From the NCBI GenBank assembly GCA_025454075.1, contig JALOPD010000192.1, positions 1-6,812 on the forward strand: a stretch of 6,812 nt of DNA. The letters are read 5' to 3'. Within the stretch, counting starts at the first letter, position 1. Every line of letters begins with the position of its first letter. A program made the translations under genes and the position numbers. Positions 5,833-6,812 of the stretch are shown one piece after another. A model generated the notes under the pieces. It worked only from the letters and a program-made list of their open reading frames with translations, did no database searches and was not told where the DNA came from. Source of the DNA: Desulfobacterales bacterium (GTDB lineage Bacteria > Desulfobacterota > Desulfobacteria > Desulfobacterales > UBA2174_A).

Positions 5833-6812
5833 GCACCAATCTTCGGCATCGCGGCCGGCCGCCACCGGGCAGCGGGCTACGTGAGTATCTTCGAATCGGC
5901 ACATGCCCGGGACCTGGACGCGGCAGGCGCCGACCGCCTGGGGGCAGCGGGGGTGAAACGGGCAGCCGGCCGGCTTGTAAGCCGGGTGCGGCACGGCGCC
6001 CGGAATGCTGTAGAGGCGTCGGCCCCGTTTTTTGCGGCTGGGCAGGGATTCGAGCAGCCCCCGGGTGTAGGGATGCCGCGCGTCCCGAAAGATCTGCTCC
6101 GCGGCAGCGGTTTCGACGATCCCCCCGGCGTACATGACATAGACCCGGTCGGCGATCTGCGACACCACGCCCAGGTCGTGGGTGATGTAGAGCACCGACA
6201 TGCCGTGCGACTGCTGCAGGCGGTTGATCAGCCGCAGGATCTGGGCCTGGACGGTCACATCCAGGGCCGTGGTCGGTTCGTCGGCGATGATCAGCTCGGG
6301 GCCGCAGGCCAGGGCCATGGCGATTATCACGCGTTGGCGCTGACCGCCGCTTAGCTGGTGCGGGTAGTCCGCCAGGCGCTGTCCGGGCGAATCGATGCCC
6401 ACGTCGTTCAGCAGCTGCAGGGAGCGTTCGCGGATCGCGGGCTCCGGCAGGGACAAGTGGACCCGCAAAGGCTCGGCGAGCTGCTCGCCGATGGTGAAGA
6501 CCGGATTCAAGGATGTCTGCGGTTCCTGGAACACCATCCCGATGCGGCGGCCGCGGACGGCCTGCCAGGCTTCTTCGTCCCGGCCGAGCAGCTCCTCGCC
6601 GCAGAAGCGCACGCGCCCGCCGGCGATCTCCCCCGGCGGGCGGGGGACGAGCCCCAGCAGGGCCAGGGCCGAAACGGTCTTGCCGCAGCCCGATTCCCCC
6701 ACGAGGCAGACGGTCTCGCGCCGTCGGACGACGAAGTCCACGCCGTCCACCGCCCGCGCGACTTCATCCTCGCTGCGGAAGTAGACTTTAAGCCCTTCGA
6801 CGGAAAGCACTA
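5824..6812 (-). CDS. Oligopeptide/dipeptide ABC transporter ATPase, OppD/DppD-like (5' end at window edge)
   Basis: This is the first of two ATPases of a PepT-type importer. The frame is open to the right edge. A GTG at 6810-6808 could start a 328-residue protein ([10 protein letters not shown] follows), but the family usually has a few residues more, so the true start may lie just outside. Numbering from that GTG: Walker A GESGCGKT (38-45), Q95 in [17 protein letters not shown], signature SGGQRQR (154-160), Walker B LIIADE (173-178), [11 protein letters not shown], and H-loop H211 (ITHD). The C-terminal extension [13 protein letters not shown] (245-257) is followed by CPFHPRCP and the quartet C283-x5-C289-x6-C296-x17-C314, the same spacing as in OppF here. 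Genes for the binding protein and two permeases are expected upstream. A strong hairpin sits on its stop codon and 154 bp separate it from oppF, an unusually wide gap for this pair. Confidence 0.92.
   Translation of the reverse strand, partial: VLSVEGLKVYFRSEDEVARAVDGVDFVVRRRETVCLVGESGCGKTVSALALLGLVPRPPGEIAGGRVRFCGEELLGRDEEAWQAVRGRRIGMVFQEPQTSLNPVFTIGEQLAEPLRVHLSLPEPAIRERSLQLLNDVGIDSPGQRLADYPHQLSGGQRQRVIIAMALACGPELIIADEPTTALDVTVQAQILRLINRLQQSHGMSVLYITHDLGVVSQIADRVYVMYAGGIVETAAAEQIFRDARHPYTRGLLESLPSRKKRGRRLYSIPGAVPHPAYKPAGCPFHPRCPQAVGACRVQVPGMCRFEDTHVARCPVAAGRDAEDWCTF

Overview
The window is a GC-rich bacterial stretch in which every supported gene is on the minus strand, so transcription runs from the right edge (6812) to the left edge (1). 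Gene content and protein style suggest an anaerobic or environmental Gram-negative, perhaps a deltaproteobacterium (Desulfobacterota). That assignment is a weak inference: there is no marker gene here.

In transcription order there are three modules. (1) 6812-4707: two oligopeptide/dipeptide-type ABC ATPases, an OppD/DppD-like one cut at or very near its start by the window edge and an OppF/DppF-like one. They are separated by 154 bp that begin with a perfect 15-bp hairpin built over the oppD stop codon. Their binding protein and two permeases would be expected beyond the right edge. (2) 4692-2668: an M24 (Xaa-Pro aminopeptidase/prolidase-fold) protein 14 bp after oppF, then a DUF1445/YcsI (D-glutamate cyclase-like, 'putative hydro-lyase') protein 42 bp later. 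(3) 2498-1: a branched-chain-amino-acid-type (HAAT) transporter with binding protein livK, permease livH and the first 64 codons of permease livM, which overlaps livH by 13 bp. The ATPases livG and livF would be expected beyond the left edge.

A likely sigma-70 promoter (TTGACA -35) lies between the DUF1445 gene and livK, so the liv genes probably have their own promoter in addition to any read-through. Intercistronic inverted repeats sit at three junctions (oppD/oppF, DUF1445/livK, livK/livH) and are absent from the tight oppF/M24/DUF1445 junctions. They probably divide one long same-strand array into separately expressed units.

As a working idea, the cluster couples peptide import, intracellular peptide cleavage, D-glutamate or pyroglutamate chemistry, and amino-acid uptake. 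Nothing in the window is clearly a new system. The most notable points are the M24 protein, which keeps all five metal ligands but lacks the accessory active-site histidines of aminopeptidase P, the hairpins at gene junctions, and the identical cysteine quartets in the two ATPases. No RNA gene, mobile element, CRISPR array or gene-free stretch over 300 bases was seen.
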